A stretch of DNA of 64,000 nt, taken from the NCBI RefSeq assembly GCF_004634245.1, contig NZ_SJTF01000011.1:124001-188000 (forward strand), read 5' to 3'. The notes below the pieces were generated by a model, which saw only the letters and a program-made list of their open reading frames with translations, did no database searches and was not told where the DNA came from. The stretch is from Flavobacterium foetidum (GTDB lineage: Bacteria > Bacteroidota > Bacteroidia > Flavobacteriales > Flavobacteriaceae). A program made the translations under genes and the position numbers. Shown here one piece after another: positions 43,874 to 52,723 of this stretch; the first letter of the stretch is position 1, and every line of letters begins with the position of its first letter.

Positions 43874-45033
43874 TGCATATAGCTTTTTTGACCCCAGAAT
43901 TTCCTCACCCAAAAGTGACTCATGCCGCTGGAATAGGAACTAGTATAAAAAACCTCACGACAGCTTTAAGTAAAGAAGATGTTAAAGTTACTGTTTTTGT
44001 GTTCGGACAGAAAACTCAAGAAGTTTTAGAAGAAAACGGAATCACAATACATCTTATTCAAAATAGAAAATATAAAGTTTTTGGATGGTTTTTTCATCGA
44101 AAATACATTCAAAACTATATCAATTCGGTTGTCAAAAAAGAAAAAATTGATTTGCTGGAAGCTCCTGATTGGACAGGAATCACAGCTTTCATGAATTTTG
44201 ATATACCCCTTGCCATTCGTTTTCACGGAAGTGATACTTATTTTTGTCATTTAGAAAACAGACCGCAAAAACGCAAGAATTTCTGGTTTGAAAAGACAGC
44301 GATAAAAAAAGCAAATGCATTTATTGCTCCAACAACTTTTGCTGGTCAAGTCTCAAAAGAATTATTTAAGATTAAAAATAAGGAAATCAGAACCATTCAT
44401 TACGGATTAGAAACAGAAAAATTTGAGAATGGATCTCCTGAAGTTTTTGAAAAAGGACTGCTCTTATATATTGGTACTCTGATTAGAAAAAAAGGAGTTT
44501 TAGAGCTTCCTGAAGTTTTCAGTAAAGTACGTAAGATTTTTCCAGATGCAAAATTGGTGTTAATTGGTGGCGATTCTGTTGATATTGCAACAGGTTCAAA
44601 ATCTACTTGGGCATTGATGCAGGAAAAATTTAAGAATGACGATTTGCAGAATGTGATTTACACGGGTAAAATTCCGTACGAAAAAGTCCAAGAATACATT
44701 AAAAGAGCAAATGTATGTGTTTTTCCAACTTATGCAGAAACTCTAGGAATGGTAACCATAGAATCGATGGCAATGCAGAAACCAGTTGTAAACAGCAACA
44801 TAGGCTGGGCAAAGGAATTGATTATTGACAATAAAAGCGGATTTTTGGTTTATCCTTCTGATCATGATTTGTTTTCAGAACGAATTATAGAGATTCTCAA
44901 AAATGATTCATTTGCACTTCAAATTGGCAAATCAGCACGAAAAAGAGTGCTTGAAAGATTCGATATAAGTAAACTCGTTCATGACAACATACAGTTTTGC
45001 AAGGAGATTATAAATTCAAATAAGCAATCATGA
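43873..45033 (+). CDS. Family 4 glycosyltransferase
   Basis: A 386-residue GT-B enzyme of family GT4. Visible are the N-terminal FLTPEFPHPKVTHAAGIGT with a G-rich loop, LAIRFHGSDTY near residue 116, IGTLIRKKGVLELPEVF near residue 199 as the start of the C-terminal domain, and AETLGMVTIESMAMQKPVV near residue 289 with the E-x7-E nucleotide-sugar-binding motif. It is a retaining transferase. It overlaps the next gene by 4 bases. Specificity unknown. Confidence 0.9.
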   Translation: MHIAFLTPEFPHPKVTHAAGIGTSIKNLTTALSKEDVKVTVFVFGQKTQEVLEENGITIHLIQNRKYKVFGWFFHRKYIQNYINSVVKKEKIDLLEAPDWTGITAFMNFDIPLAIRFHGSDTYFCHLENRPQKRKNFWFEKTAIKKANAFIAPTTFAGQVSKELFKIKNKEIRTIHYGLETEKFENGSPEVFEKGLLLYIGTLIRKKGVLELPEVFSKVRKIFPDAKLVLIGGDSVDIATGSKSTWALMQEKFKNDDLQNVIYTGKIPYEKVQEYIKRANVCVFPTYAETLGMVTIESMAMQKPVVNSNIGWAKELIIDNKSGFLVYPSDHDLFSERIIEILKNDSFALQIGKSARKRVLERFDISKLVHDNIQFCKEIINSNKQS

Positions 45034-46565
45034 TTATTATCTATCATCAAAAAAATAAAATTGTTGAAGTTGAAAATGATCAGGGATTACTAAAATTTCA
45101 AGATAAAAATCCAGTAGTGGTTTTATTTGAAGCTGCGGAGAAATTTGAAAATCAATTCATTATTTGGTGCCATATTGATTTGAAAGACAATTTAAGTCTT
45201 AAAAATCTGAAATCTGTTTTTCATCACAAAAAAATAATGGCATCTTATAACCCTGGTCACAATTCTTTCTTGCCTAATTCAATTGGTTATGTAGATGGAG
45301 CACCTTTTTTAAAAATCAATAAAAATGTTGCTTATCCAACCTGGATGATGAGTTCGTGGGTGGGAGGTATTCATGCATCAATTTTAAAAGTTCTTAAAAA
45401 GGATTTTTGCCATATCAGAAATCTCGGTTTTTTTTTAATTTCCCTTGCAAAGAAAGCTTCTGACGAAGGACTTTTGTGTTACTCAGAACCAAAATTATTA
45501 AAAGATAAATCTGTTACAGTAGCAGAGTTCAAAGAAGATTTTTTCATTTTGTTTCAATTTGTCAAACAGAATTATAAAGCTCAATGGACTTTCTTTTTAT
45601 TTATTTGTCTAACATTGTTTGAGAGAAAATTTAAGTTTTTGCCTCTTCTTTGGAGTTTCTTTTTTAAAAACAAAAAATTAACGACAGCTGTTTTAGATAA
45701 TATCGAAGTCATTTCTTCAAAAAATGTTGTAGAATTAGGAACTATAGATGTAATAATTCCAACGATTGGGAGAAAAAAGTATCTTTACGATGTTCTGAAA
45801 GATTTAGCTGTGCAGACTCATTTGCCAGTAAATGTAATTATTATCGAGCAAAACCCTAATCCTGAGAGCAGTTCCGAATTGGATTACTTGACGTCAGAAG
45901 ATTGGCCGTTTACTATAAAACACACATTCACAAATCAGTCTGGCGCCTGCAACGCACGTAATCTCGCTTTAAATCAAGTTGAAAGCGAATGGGTATTTTT
46001 GAACGATGATGATAACAGGTTTGGTTCTGATTTGCTTGAAAATGTTTTGAGTAATTTAAAAAGATTTGGTTTGCAAGCACTAACAACATCTTATCTGCAA
46101 ACAAATGAGATTAAAAAAGATTTGAGAGTAAAACAACATTCTTTTTTTGGTTCAGGAAACAGTTTTATTTGTTCAAACGTACTAAATAAAGTGAAGTTCG
46201 ATATGAAATTCGAATTTGGATACGGAGAAGATATTGATTTTGGTATGCAACTTAGAAACATCGGGACAGATATAATTTATTTCCCTAATTTAGAAATACT
46301 TCATCTAAAAGCTCCGATTGGTGGTTTTAGAACAAAACCAGTTTTGAGATGGTCTTCTGACCCTATTCAGCCAAAGCCTTCGCCAACGGTTATGCTGTGC
46401 AAGCAACTTCACTTAACAATAAATCAGGTAAGTGCCTATAAGTTTATTCTGCTTTTAAAATTTTATAAAGTTCAAAAAATAAAAAATCCAATTTTGTACT
46501 ATGCAAATTTTAAAAAGCAGTGGAGACAAAGTTTATATTGGATGAACAACTTAAGAAACAGCTGA
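45030..46565 (+). CDS. Two-domain glycosyltransferase: unrecognised N-terminal region and GT2 C-terminal domain
   Basis: A 511-residue protein, much longer than the GT2 genes around it. The C-terminal half (from about residue 237) is a normal GT2 domain: IDVIIPTIGRKKYLYDVL, GACNARNLAL, FLNDDDNRFG near residue 326 (D-x-D) and GYGEDIDFGMQL near residue 396. Residues 1-230 are of unknown family; MASYNPGHNSFLPNS, YPTWMMSSWVGGIHASIL and a helical hydrophobic segment near residues 187-200 can be seen. The first part may be a degenerate second GT domain. The start overlaps the GT4 gene by 4 bases. Confidence 0.75.
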   Translation: MIIIYHQKNKIVEVENDQGLLKFQDKNPVVVLFEAAEKFENQFIIWCHIDLKDNLSLKNLKSVFHHKKIMASYNPGHNSFLPNSIGYVDGAPFLKINKNVAYPTWMMSSWVGGIHASILKVLKKDFCHIRNLGFFLISLAKKASDEGLLCYSEPKLLKDKSVTVAEFKEDFFILFQFVKQNYKAQWTFFLFICLTLFERKFKFLPLLWSFFFKNKKLTTAVLDNIEVISSKNVVELGTIDVIIPTIGRKKYLYDVLKDLAVQTHLPVNVIIIEQNPNPESSSELDYLTSEDWPFTIKHTFTNQSGACNARNLALNQVESEWVFLNDDDNRFGSDLLENVLSNLKRFGLQALTTSYLQTNEIKKDLRVKQHSFFGSGNSFICSNVLNKVKFDMKFEFGYGEDIDFGMQLRNIGTDIIYFPNLEILHLKAPIGGFRTKPVLRWSSDPIQPKPSPTVMLCKQLHLTINQVSAYKFILLLKFYKVQKIKNPILYYANFKKQWRQSLYWMNNLRNS

Positions 46566-47563
46566 TGAGATTCTCATTAATCATTTGTACGTACATGCGC
46601 CCAATATCTTTATTGAGTCTTTTGAATTCAGTGAAGGGACAAAATTTATATCCTGATGAAATTCTAATTATTGACGGTTCTGTAAATAAGGAAACTGAAG
46701 CAATTTTTCGTGAGAATGATTTTCCAAACTTAACATATTTTTTAGTTTCTGATGAAAACCGAGGTTTAACAAAGCAGAGAAATTTTGGTATTTCTAAAGT
46801 AAATCCAGATTCGGATTTTATTTGTTTTATAGATGACGATACAATTTTAGAATGCGATTATTTTCAAGAAATTGCCATAACTTTTCAAAATTATGCTGAA
46901 ATTACTGGAGTAGGAGGAGTTGCGGTAAATGAAAATAAGTGGAAAGAAAAACAACCTGAGGTATTTTACGATAAACGGAAATATTATTTCTTTGAAGGCT
47001 TTGTTTATAAGGAAGGGCTACGAAATGTAGTTCGCAATTATTTAGGACTTGCATCAGATTTAGGGCCTGGTAAAATGCCTTCCTATTCACACGGCAGAAC
47101 CTGCGGATTTCCTTTAACCGGCAAAATGCATGAAGTAGATTTATTAATAGGAATGTCAATGGCATTTCGAAAGAATGTTTATGAAAAAATAAAATTCTCA
47201 AAATTTTTTGAAGGATACGGTTTGTATGAAGATGCCGATTTTAGCCTTAGAGCATTGCAGTTCGGAAAAAACGTTATTAATACTAAAGTAAAATTAGATC
47301 ACTTTCATGCACCCTCAGGAAGACCAAATCAATATAAATATGGAAAAATGGTGGTTCGAAACGGTTGGTATGTATGGAAAGTAAAAAATCCAAATCCAAC
47401 TTTTAAAGACCGTTTGAAGTGGAATTCTATAACCATTTTACTAATTCTAATTAGATCGACCAATGTATTGACCGAAAAGCAAAAAAAAAGTGCTTTTACA
47501 GAAAGCTTAGGCAGAATGGTAGGATTGGGAACATTATTATTTAATAAACCCAAAATGCAATGA
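46565..47563 (+). CDS. Family 2 glycosyltransferase
   Basis: With the ATG at 46565, sharing one base with the previous stop, the protein has 332 residues; an upstream GTG at 46520 would only overlap the previous gene. Motifs are FSLIICTYMRPISLLSLL, IDGSVNKET, NRGLTKQRNFGI, CFIDDDTILECDYF near residue 86, and GYGLYEDADFSLRALQFG near residue 219. HFHAPSGRPNQYKYGK near residue 243 is a further conserved block of this subgroup. It overlaps the next gene by 4 bases. Confidence 0.88.
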   Translation: MRFSLIICTYMRPISLLSLLNSVKGQNLYPDEILIIDGSVNKETEAIFRENDFPNLTYFLVSDENRGLTKQRNFGISKVNPDSDFICFIDDDTILECDYFQEIAITFQNYAEITGVGGVAVNENKWKEKQPEVFYDKRKYYFFEGFVYKEGLRNVVRNYLGLASDLGPGKMPSYSHGRTCGFPLTGKMHEVDLLIGMSMAFRKNVYEKIKFSKFFEGYGLYEDADFSLRALQFGKNVINTKVKLDHFHAPSGRPNQYKYGKMVVRNGWYVWKVKNPNPTFKDRLKWNSITILLILIRSTNVLTEKQKKSAFTESLGRMVGLGTLLFNKPKMQ

Positions 47564-48576
47564 TTTTTTTACTAAAAAAGAAAATACTCAAAAAGCTTAA
47601 AGAATTTAAAGAGAGTTACTCGCAAGTTCGTTTTTATAAAGAAAATGAACCAGTGATTTATATCCATTTAAACCATAAGACAAAGGTTAGGACTTATTTA
47701 AATCTTTTTTTCCGAATTCGTAGCTGTTACAAAGAGCCAATCGTTATAAAGTTTTCTGTGCTTCGAATGATTTTTTTAGCAAAATGGTTTAAGAATCTTG
47801 ATTATATTTATTTTGAAGCACCATTTTCAAATAACAAAAAAGCTAAGGTTTTCAGTCATAAGCAAAATGCTGATTTCATAGTTAATTACAATTATAAACA
47901 AATTTATAGTGTAAATGATTTTCAAGAGAATGCACTTCCGTATATAATGCATCCGGGAAATTATATGCAAGGAGAAGTTAATAAATTACCTAAAAAAGCA
48001 GGTATTTTAATGAGCGGGAATTTTGAAGAAAAAATTTATAATACCAAAACAATACAATTAAATTTCGGATTATTAAACCGATGGGAAATCTATCAGGAAG
48101 TCATAAAATACAATGAAATAATTTCAGTCTCAGGAACTGATTTTGTAAATGAACTTGATTCTAATAGATTTAATGGCAAATTTGTTCTTATGAAATGGCA
48201 GTCAGGAGCGATTCCTACAGATAAATGGAGACATTATCTTTCTGCGGCCGATTTTATTTTCTGTGCTCCTGGAATGACAATGCCAATGTGCCACAATGTA
48301 CTAGAAGCAATGTCGGTTGGTGTAATTCCGATTTTAAATTATGCGCATTGGTTGAATCCTTCATTGCAAAATGATTATAATTGTTTAGTTTACGAAAAGG
48401 TTGGTGATATTAAAATCGTGATAGATAAGGCGCTGTCTATGTCTGGGGAAACTAAAAATAAAATGATGAAAAATGTACTTGATTATTACTCGCAATATTA
48501 TCAAAATTTTGATTTTGAAAAGAGTGGCAGTAAAGATTTAATTTTGTTGAATGAAAATACAAACGATTTAAAATAA
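47560..48576 (+). CDS. Putative GT-B glycosyltransferase (exostosin/GT47-like features)
   Basis: A 338-residue protein with weak GT-B features. LSAADFIFCAPGMTMPMCHNVLEAMSVGVIPIL in sense (key parts: FIFCAPG near residue 230, LEAMSVGVIP near residue 247) resembles the nucleotide-binding end of exostosin-like or GT1/4 enzymes, where a Glu binds the sugar nucleotide. The N-terminus has a basic helix followed by IYIHLNHKTKVRTY. It is in a run of overlapping GT genes. Family and donor are uncertain. Confidence 0.6.
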   Translation: MIFLLKKKILKKLKEFKESYSQVRFYKENEPVIYIHLNHKTKVRTYLNLFFRIRSCYKEPIVIKFSVLRMIFLAKWFKNLDYIYFEAPFSNNKKAKVFSHKQNADFIVNYNYKQIYSVNDFQENALPYIMHPGNYMQGEVNKLPKKAGILMSGNFEEKIYNTKTIQLNFGLLNRWEIYQEVIKYNEIISVSGTDFVNELDSNRFNGKFVLMKWQSGAIPTDKWRHYLSAADFIFCAPGMTMPMCHNVLEAMSVGVIPILNYAHWLNPSLQNDYNCLVYEKVGDIKIVIDKALSMSGETKNKMMKNVLDYYSQYYQNFDFEKSGSKDLILLNENTNDLK

Positions 48577-48579
48577 ATT

Positions 48580-49134
48580 ATGACATTATTCCAACTGATT
48601 AAGTCTGATTACAAAAAACACCTAAAATACGGAGGTAATTTTTTTGTTATTGTATTTTTCACACAGGGTTTTTGGGCGTCTTTTCATTATAGAATTTCTC
48701 ATTACATTTACAAAAATGTCAAATGGAAAATCTTTCGTTTTCCTTTATTACTTTGGGTTTTAATAAATCAAAAAATTATTGAAGTTTTAACAGGAATATC
48801 TATTCCGGCTTCTGTAACCATCGGCCATTCTTTTTATATCGGCCATTTTGGAGGGATAATTATAAATGCAAATGCGGTTATCGGGAATAATTGCAATATT
48901 TCGCAAGGTGTTACAGTTGGTGTTTCTGGCCTTGGAGAAAAACGAGGCGTTCCTATTTTAGGGAATAATGTGTATATTGGAGCAAATGCGGTTATTGCCG
49001 GCAAAATTATATTGGGTAATGATGTTTTAGTGAGTGCATGTTCGCTAGTAAAAGACAGTTTTCCAGATTTTTCTATAATATCTGGAGTTCCAGCTGTTGT
49101 AATTTCACAAAAAGGATCAAAAGGATATATATGA
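48580..49134 (+). CDS. Serine-acetyltransferase-like hexapeptide acyltransferase
   Basis: A 184-residue left-handed beta-helix acetyltransferase of the CysE-like group. The first 60 residues are helical with a hydrophobic segment (NFFVIVFFTQGFWASFHY), then hexapeptide repeats appear: GHSFYIGHFGGIIINANAVIG, NCNISQGVTVGVSG, NNVYIGANAVIAGKIILG and ISGVPAVVI. GHFGG-type and SQGVT-type segments place the catalytic His. CysE-like proteins in polysaccharide loci usually acetylate a sugar rather than serine. It overlaps the next gene by 4 bases. Confidence 0.8.
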   Translation: MTLFQLIKSDYKKHLKYGGNFFVIVFFTQGFWASFHYRISHYIYKNVKWKIFRFPLLLWVLINQKIIEVLTGISIPASVTIGHSFYIGHFGGIIINANAVIGNNCNISQGVTVGVSGLGEKRGVPILGNNVYIGANAVIAGKIILGNDVLVSACSLVKDSFPDFSIISGVPAVVISQKGSKGYI

Positions 49135-50249
49135 AATTATTAATTGTATCAACTGCTACGATAATTTACAAAGAAAAGCAAGCTTTTGCCTACGCACCTT
49201 ATGTAAATGAACTAGTTATTTTAAAAAAAAATGCATTCGAAATTGATTTTTGCTGTCCGGTCTGGGAACAGGAAAATGGACTTTTGATTACTCAAATTCC
49301 GTTTGAAATTGCTCATCATTTTAAACTTATTGATTCAAATTTGAAAACATTGAAAAATGCGATTAAATCTTTTTTCAACGTTTTTTATAACCTTGTGATT
49401 TTGTTTAAGGCAATGAGAAAGGCAGACCATATTCATTTGCGATGTCCAGGAAATATCGGCTTACTCGGGAGTTTCGTCCAGATTTTTTTTCCACATAAAA
49501 CAAAAACCGCAAAATATGCCGGTAATTGGGATCCTAAAAGCAAGCAGCCTTGGAGCTACAGATTACAGAAATATATTTTGAGCAATACTTTTCTAACCAG
49601 AAAGATGCAGGTTTTGGTTTATGGTGAATGGAAAAATCAATCAAAAAATGTAAAATCCTTTTTTACGGCAACTTATTCGGATGCAGAAAAAATCCAAATT
49701 CAGAAGCAGGAATTAAACGAGAAGATAAAATTCATTTTTACAGGAAGTCTGGTGTCAGGAAAAAATCCGATGTATGCTTTATTGCTTGTCAATGAATTGC
49801 TGAAAAAAGATTTTAAAGTACAATTTGATTTATTTGGTGAAGGACCAGAAAGAGCTGCTCTTGAAAGTTTTATTACAGAAAACAAATTAGAGCAATCCGT
49901 TTTTTTACATGGTAATCAAAACAAAGATGTTTTAAAAATAGCGTATCAAAAGAGCCATTTTGTAATTTTACCATCAAAAAGCGAGGGCTGGCCTAAAACA
50001 ATCGCAGAAGGTATGTTTTGGGGGTGTGTTCCTGTTGCAACTGCTGTTTCATGTGTTCCTTATATGTTAGATTATGGTAATAGAGGAATTTTATTAGAAA
50101 TGAATTTAGAAAAAGATTTGCAGGCAATTGAGCAAATGCTCTTAAATGAAAAGTATTTTTTATCTAAAAGTAAATTGGCATCAGAATGGTCAAAAGATTA
50201 TACAACAGATATTTTTGAAGCAGAAATTAAAAGGCTTTTGGTTAAATGA
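49131..50249 (+). CDS. Family 4 glycosyltransferase
   Basis: With the ATG at 49131 (ATGA overlap with the previous stop) the protein has 372 residues; the in-frame upstream ATG at 49038 lies inside the acetyltransferase gene. Features are KLLIVSTATIIYKEKQAFAY, FIFTGSLVSGKNPMYALLLV near residue 200 as the start of the C-terminal domain, LFGEGPERAALE near residue 227, and SKSEGWPKTIAEGMFWGCVPVA near residue 282 with the E-x7-E motif. It is a retaining GT-B enzyme. Specificity unknown. Confidence 0.87.
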   Translation: MKLLIVSTATIIYKEKQAFAYAPYVNELVILKKNAFEIDFCCPVWEQENGLLITQIPFEIAHHFKLIDSNLKTLKNAIKSFFNVFYNLVILFKAMRKADHIHLRCPGNIGLLGSFVQIFFPHKTKTAKYAGNWDPKSKQPWSYRLQKYILSNTFLTRKMQVLVYGEWKNQSKNVKSFFTATYSDAEKIQIQKQELNEKIKFIFTGSLVSGKNPMYALLLVNELLKKDFKVQFDLFGEGPERAALESFITENKLEQSVFLHGNQNKDVLKIAYQKSHFVILPSKSEGWPKTIAEGMFWGCVPVATAVSCVPYMLDYGNRGILLEMNLEKDLQAIEQMLLNEKYFLSKSKLASEWSKDYTTDIFEAEIKRLLVK

Positions 50250-51322
50250 GAGTTGCACAAATTATAGATTCCTTAGAGGCTGGAGGAGCAGAAAGAATGG
50301 CAGTGAATTACGCTAATTCTCTATCAGGTAAAATAGATTTTTCAGGACTGATATCGACAAGAAAAGAAGGTGTTCTAAAGGAAAAATTGTACAAAGAAGT
50401 TCCTTATTTTTTTTTAAAAAGAAATAAAACTATCGATATTCCGGCAATTTTTCGTTTAAGGAAATATCTAAAAACAAATCAAATTGATATTTTACACACA
50501 CATGGTTCATCATTTTTTATTGCTGTGTTCGTAAAACTAACAATGCCAGCAATAAAAATTATATGGCATGACCACTATGGCACAAGAATTAAGGAAACAA
50601 AAAAACAGAATAGGGTTCTGATTTCTTTATCGGTATTTTTTTCTTCCATTTTTGTGGTAAATCCGAAGCTAGAAGAATGGAGTAGAAAAAACATGAAATG
50701 CTCTAGTGTAACTTTTATACCCAATTTTGCTAATGTGGATATATATGAAAAAACGACAGAATTGAAAGGAGATGCAGGAAAAAGAATCGTTTTTTTGGCG
50801 AACTTAAAGAACCCAAAAAATCATATCTTGATTTTAAAAGCATTTCAAGATTTAAGATTAAATGATTTGGGATGGAGTTTGCATTTGATCGGAAAAGATT
50901 ATTTTGATGATTATTCCAATACCATCAAAAATTTCATTAATACATATTCTTTAGAGCATAGTGTATATTTGTATGGAGTAAGAAATGATATTGGCTATAT
51001 CTTATCTCAGGCTTCAATAGGAATTTTGTCTTCTACAGAAGAAGGTTTTCCTGTTGCTTTGCTAGAATATGGAGAAAAAGAACTTGCTGTAGTTTCTACT
51101 AGTGCAGGATACTGTTCTAAAATTATTGAACATGGTTTTAATGGCTTATTATTTGATCCTTTTTCGAACTCTCAAGTAAAATTGCAATTGTCAGCACTCA
51201 TTAATAACGAATCTTACAGAAGGGATTTAGGAAAGAATTTAAAAGAAACAATTTTAAAGAATTACGCCGCAGAAATTGTTATAAATAAAATCACTTCTGA
51301 GTACAAAAAAATAAAGAAATGA
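50246..51322 (+). CDS. Family 4 glycosyltransferase
   Basis: A 358-residue GT4 enzyme: VAQIIDSLEAGGAERMAVNYA at the N-terminus is the classic GT4 start; IDILHTHGSSFF is near residue 78, IVFLANLKNPKNHILILKAF near residue 180, and SSTEEGFPVALLEYGEKELAVV near residue 256, where the E-x7-E motif lies. It overlaps the preceding and following genes by 4 bases each. It probably adds one of the last sugars before ligation or polymerisation. Confidence 0.9.
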   Translation: MRVAQIIDSLEAGGAERMAVNYANSLSGKIDFSGLISTRKEGVLKEKLYKEVPYFFLKRNKTIDIPAIFRLRKYLKTNQIDILHTHGSSFFIAVFVKLTMPAIKIIWHDHYGTRIKETKKQNRVLISLSVFFSSIFVVNPKLEEWSRKNMKCSSVTFIPNFANVDIYEKTTELKGDAGKRIVFLANLKNPKNHILILKAFQDLRLNDLGWSLHLIGKDYFDDYSNTIKNFINTYSLEHSVYLYGVRNDIGYILSQASIGILSSTEEGFPVALLEYGEKELAVVSTSAGYCSKIIEHGFNGLLFDPFSNSQVKLQLSALINNESYRRDLGKNLKETILKNYAAEIVINKITSEYKKIKK

Positions 51323-52650
51323 AAAGTAGTAAATTGCATGTTTTTCTTATTTTAAGTCATGTCTTTATTGCTGTGGCAATTTTTGCATTACCTTTTTTAT
51401 CTAAAATCTACAGCTTTTTGATTTTAGTTTTTGGGCTTTCAATTATTTTTATCAATAAAAATAAAAATAATGAAGTGTTATTGGTAAGTGCTTACATGGT
51501 GGGAGTGGAAGTCTTTTTACGGATGACGGGTGGAAATTTTAATAATGAATATGTGAAAGTCTGTCTCATATTTTACATGTTTTTAGGCATGATCTATAGT
51601 AGTTTTTCTATAAATGCCTTTATTTATTTATTGTTTTTTCTTCTTCTTGTACCTAGTGCTGTGTTGGCCACAACGTTAGATAGTTTTAATGTAAACATAA
51701 GAAAAATTTTAATGTTCAATTTATCAGGGCCTGTATGTCTGTTTTTTTGTGCAGTTTACATGATAAAGCGTAGAATTTTGCTTTCTGATTTACAGAATAT
51801 TTTAATAATAATGGGACTTCCAATTATAACCACTACCGTATATTTATTTTTGTATAATCCCAGTGTAAAAGATGTGGTAACTGGAACACAATCTAATTTT
51901 GAAACTTCTGGAGGATTCGGTCCTAATCAAGTTTCTACCATTTTAGGGTTGGGTATTTTCATTTTTTTCACACAACTAGTTTTATTTTCCAAGTCAAAAA
52001 TGACAATGCTTTTAAATGTAAGTTTGCTAATTTTTATAAGTTACCGAGCTATTGTAACATTTTCCCGTGGAGGTGTTTTAACAGCTGTTGGAATGATTAT
52101 TTGCTTATTATTTGTGGTGTATTTTTTCTCTAACCAAAAAGGGAGGTCTAGATTTAGTGTGGTTTTTTTTATGACGAGCCTTATAGCTATCGGAATCTGG
52201 ACGTACAGCTCTTTGCAAACTAATGGTTTAATCGAAAAACGGTATGCTAATAAAGATGCACTTGGAAGAGAAAAAGCAGACCGTTTAGGAGGAAGAGAGG
52301 AAATTATGAATGAAGAAATTAAGTTGTTTATTGATAATCCCCTTTTAGGAATAGGGGCTGGAATGAGTAAGTCAAAAAGAATGGAAACTACAGGTGATGA
52401 AGTCGCTTCTCATAATGAAATAACAAGACTGCTTTCAGAACATGGTCTTTTCGGAATTCTTGCTTTTTTAGTGCTTTTTATTACACCCCTTATGCTTTAT
52501 GTAAATAATAGGCAGCATCTTTATTTTTTGTCATTTTTTGTTTTCTGGCTGTTAACAATCAATCACGCTGCAATGCGAACTGCAGCACCCGCTTTTGTGT
52601 ATGCTCTTACACTTCTTTCAGTGGTTGTTAAAAATCCAGAAAAAGCATAG
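51319..52650 (+). CDS. O-antigen ligase/polymerase family membrane protein (Wzy_C)
   Basis: A 443-residue protein with about 11 transmembrane segments. FSRGGVLTAVGMI near residue 250 and a periplasmic loop with GGREEIMNEEIKLFIDNPLLGIGAG near residue 327 (in sense; key parts REEIM and NPLLGIGAG), followed by ASHNEITRLLSEHGLFG, are the Wzy_C/WaaL signature. It may ligate glycan to lipid A-core or polymerise it. An EpsG-type polymerase is also present at 12818, which makes a ligase role more probable for this one. The 73-base gap behind it has a promoter-like element. Confidence 0.85.
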   Translation: MKSSKLHVFLILSHVFIAVAIFALPFLSKIYSFLILVFGLSIIFINKNKNNEVLLVSAYMVGVEVFLRMTGGNFNNEYVKVCLIFYMFLGMIYSSFSINAFIYLLFFLLLVPSAVLATTLDSFNVNIRKILMFNLSGPVCLFFCAVYMIKRRILLSDLQNILIIMGLPIITTTVYLFLYNPSVKDVVTGTQSNFETSGGFGPNQVSTILGLGIFIFFTQLVLFSKSKMTMLLNVSLLIFISYRAIVTFSRGGVLTAVGMIICLLFVVYFFSNQKGRSRFSVVFFMTSLIAIGIWTYSSLQTNGLIEKRYANKDALGREKADRLGGREEIMNEEIKLFIDNPLLGIGAGMSKSKRMETTGDEVASHNEITRLLSEHGLFGILAFLVLFITPLMLYVNNRQHLYFLSFFVFWLLTINHAAMRTAAPAFVYALTLLSVVVKNPEKA

Positions 52651-52681
52651 TGTTTTATAGATTTTCTTGAATTTTTTACGA

Positions 52682-52689
52682 TACATTTG
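52682..52689 (+). promoter_or_regulatory. Possible -7 element (TAnnTTTG) before the WcaJ-like gene
   Basis: TACATTTG matches the Bacteroidota -7 consensus exactly and lies 34 bases before the ATG at 52724. A TTG at 52667-52669 is only 12 bases upstream, too close for a standard -33 element, so the match is partial. Confidence 0.35.
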
Positions 52690-52723
52690 CTGCTAATAAA
52701 ATGACTCCCAAACATTTTAACAC

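Noticed and set aside
46520..46565. GTG at 46520 as start of the GT2 gene
   Set aside because: The ATG at 46565 overlaps the previous stop by one base, like other genes here, and the GT2 domain begins right there.
49038..49131. ATG at 49038 as start of the GT4 gene
   Set aside because: The extra residues come from the other frame of the acetyltransferase gene; the ATG at 49131 gives the usual GT4 N-terminus.
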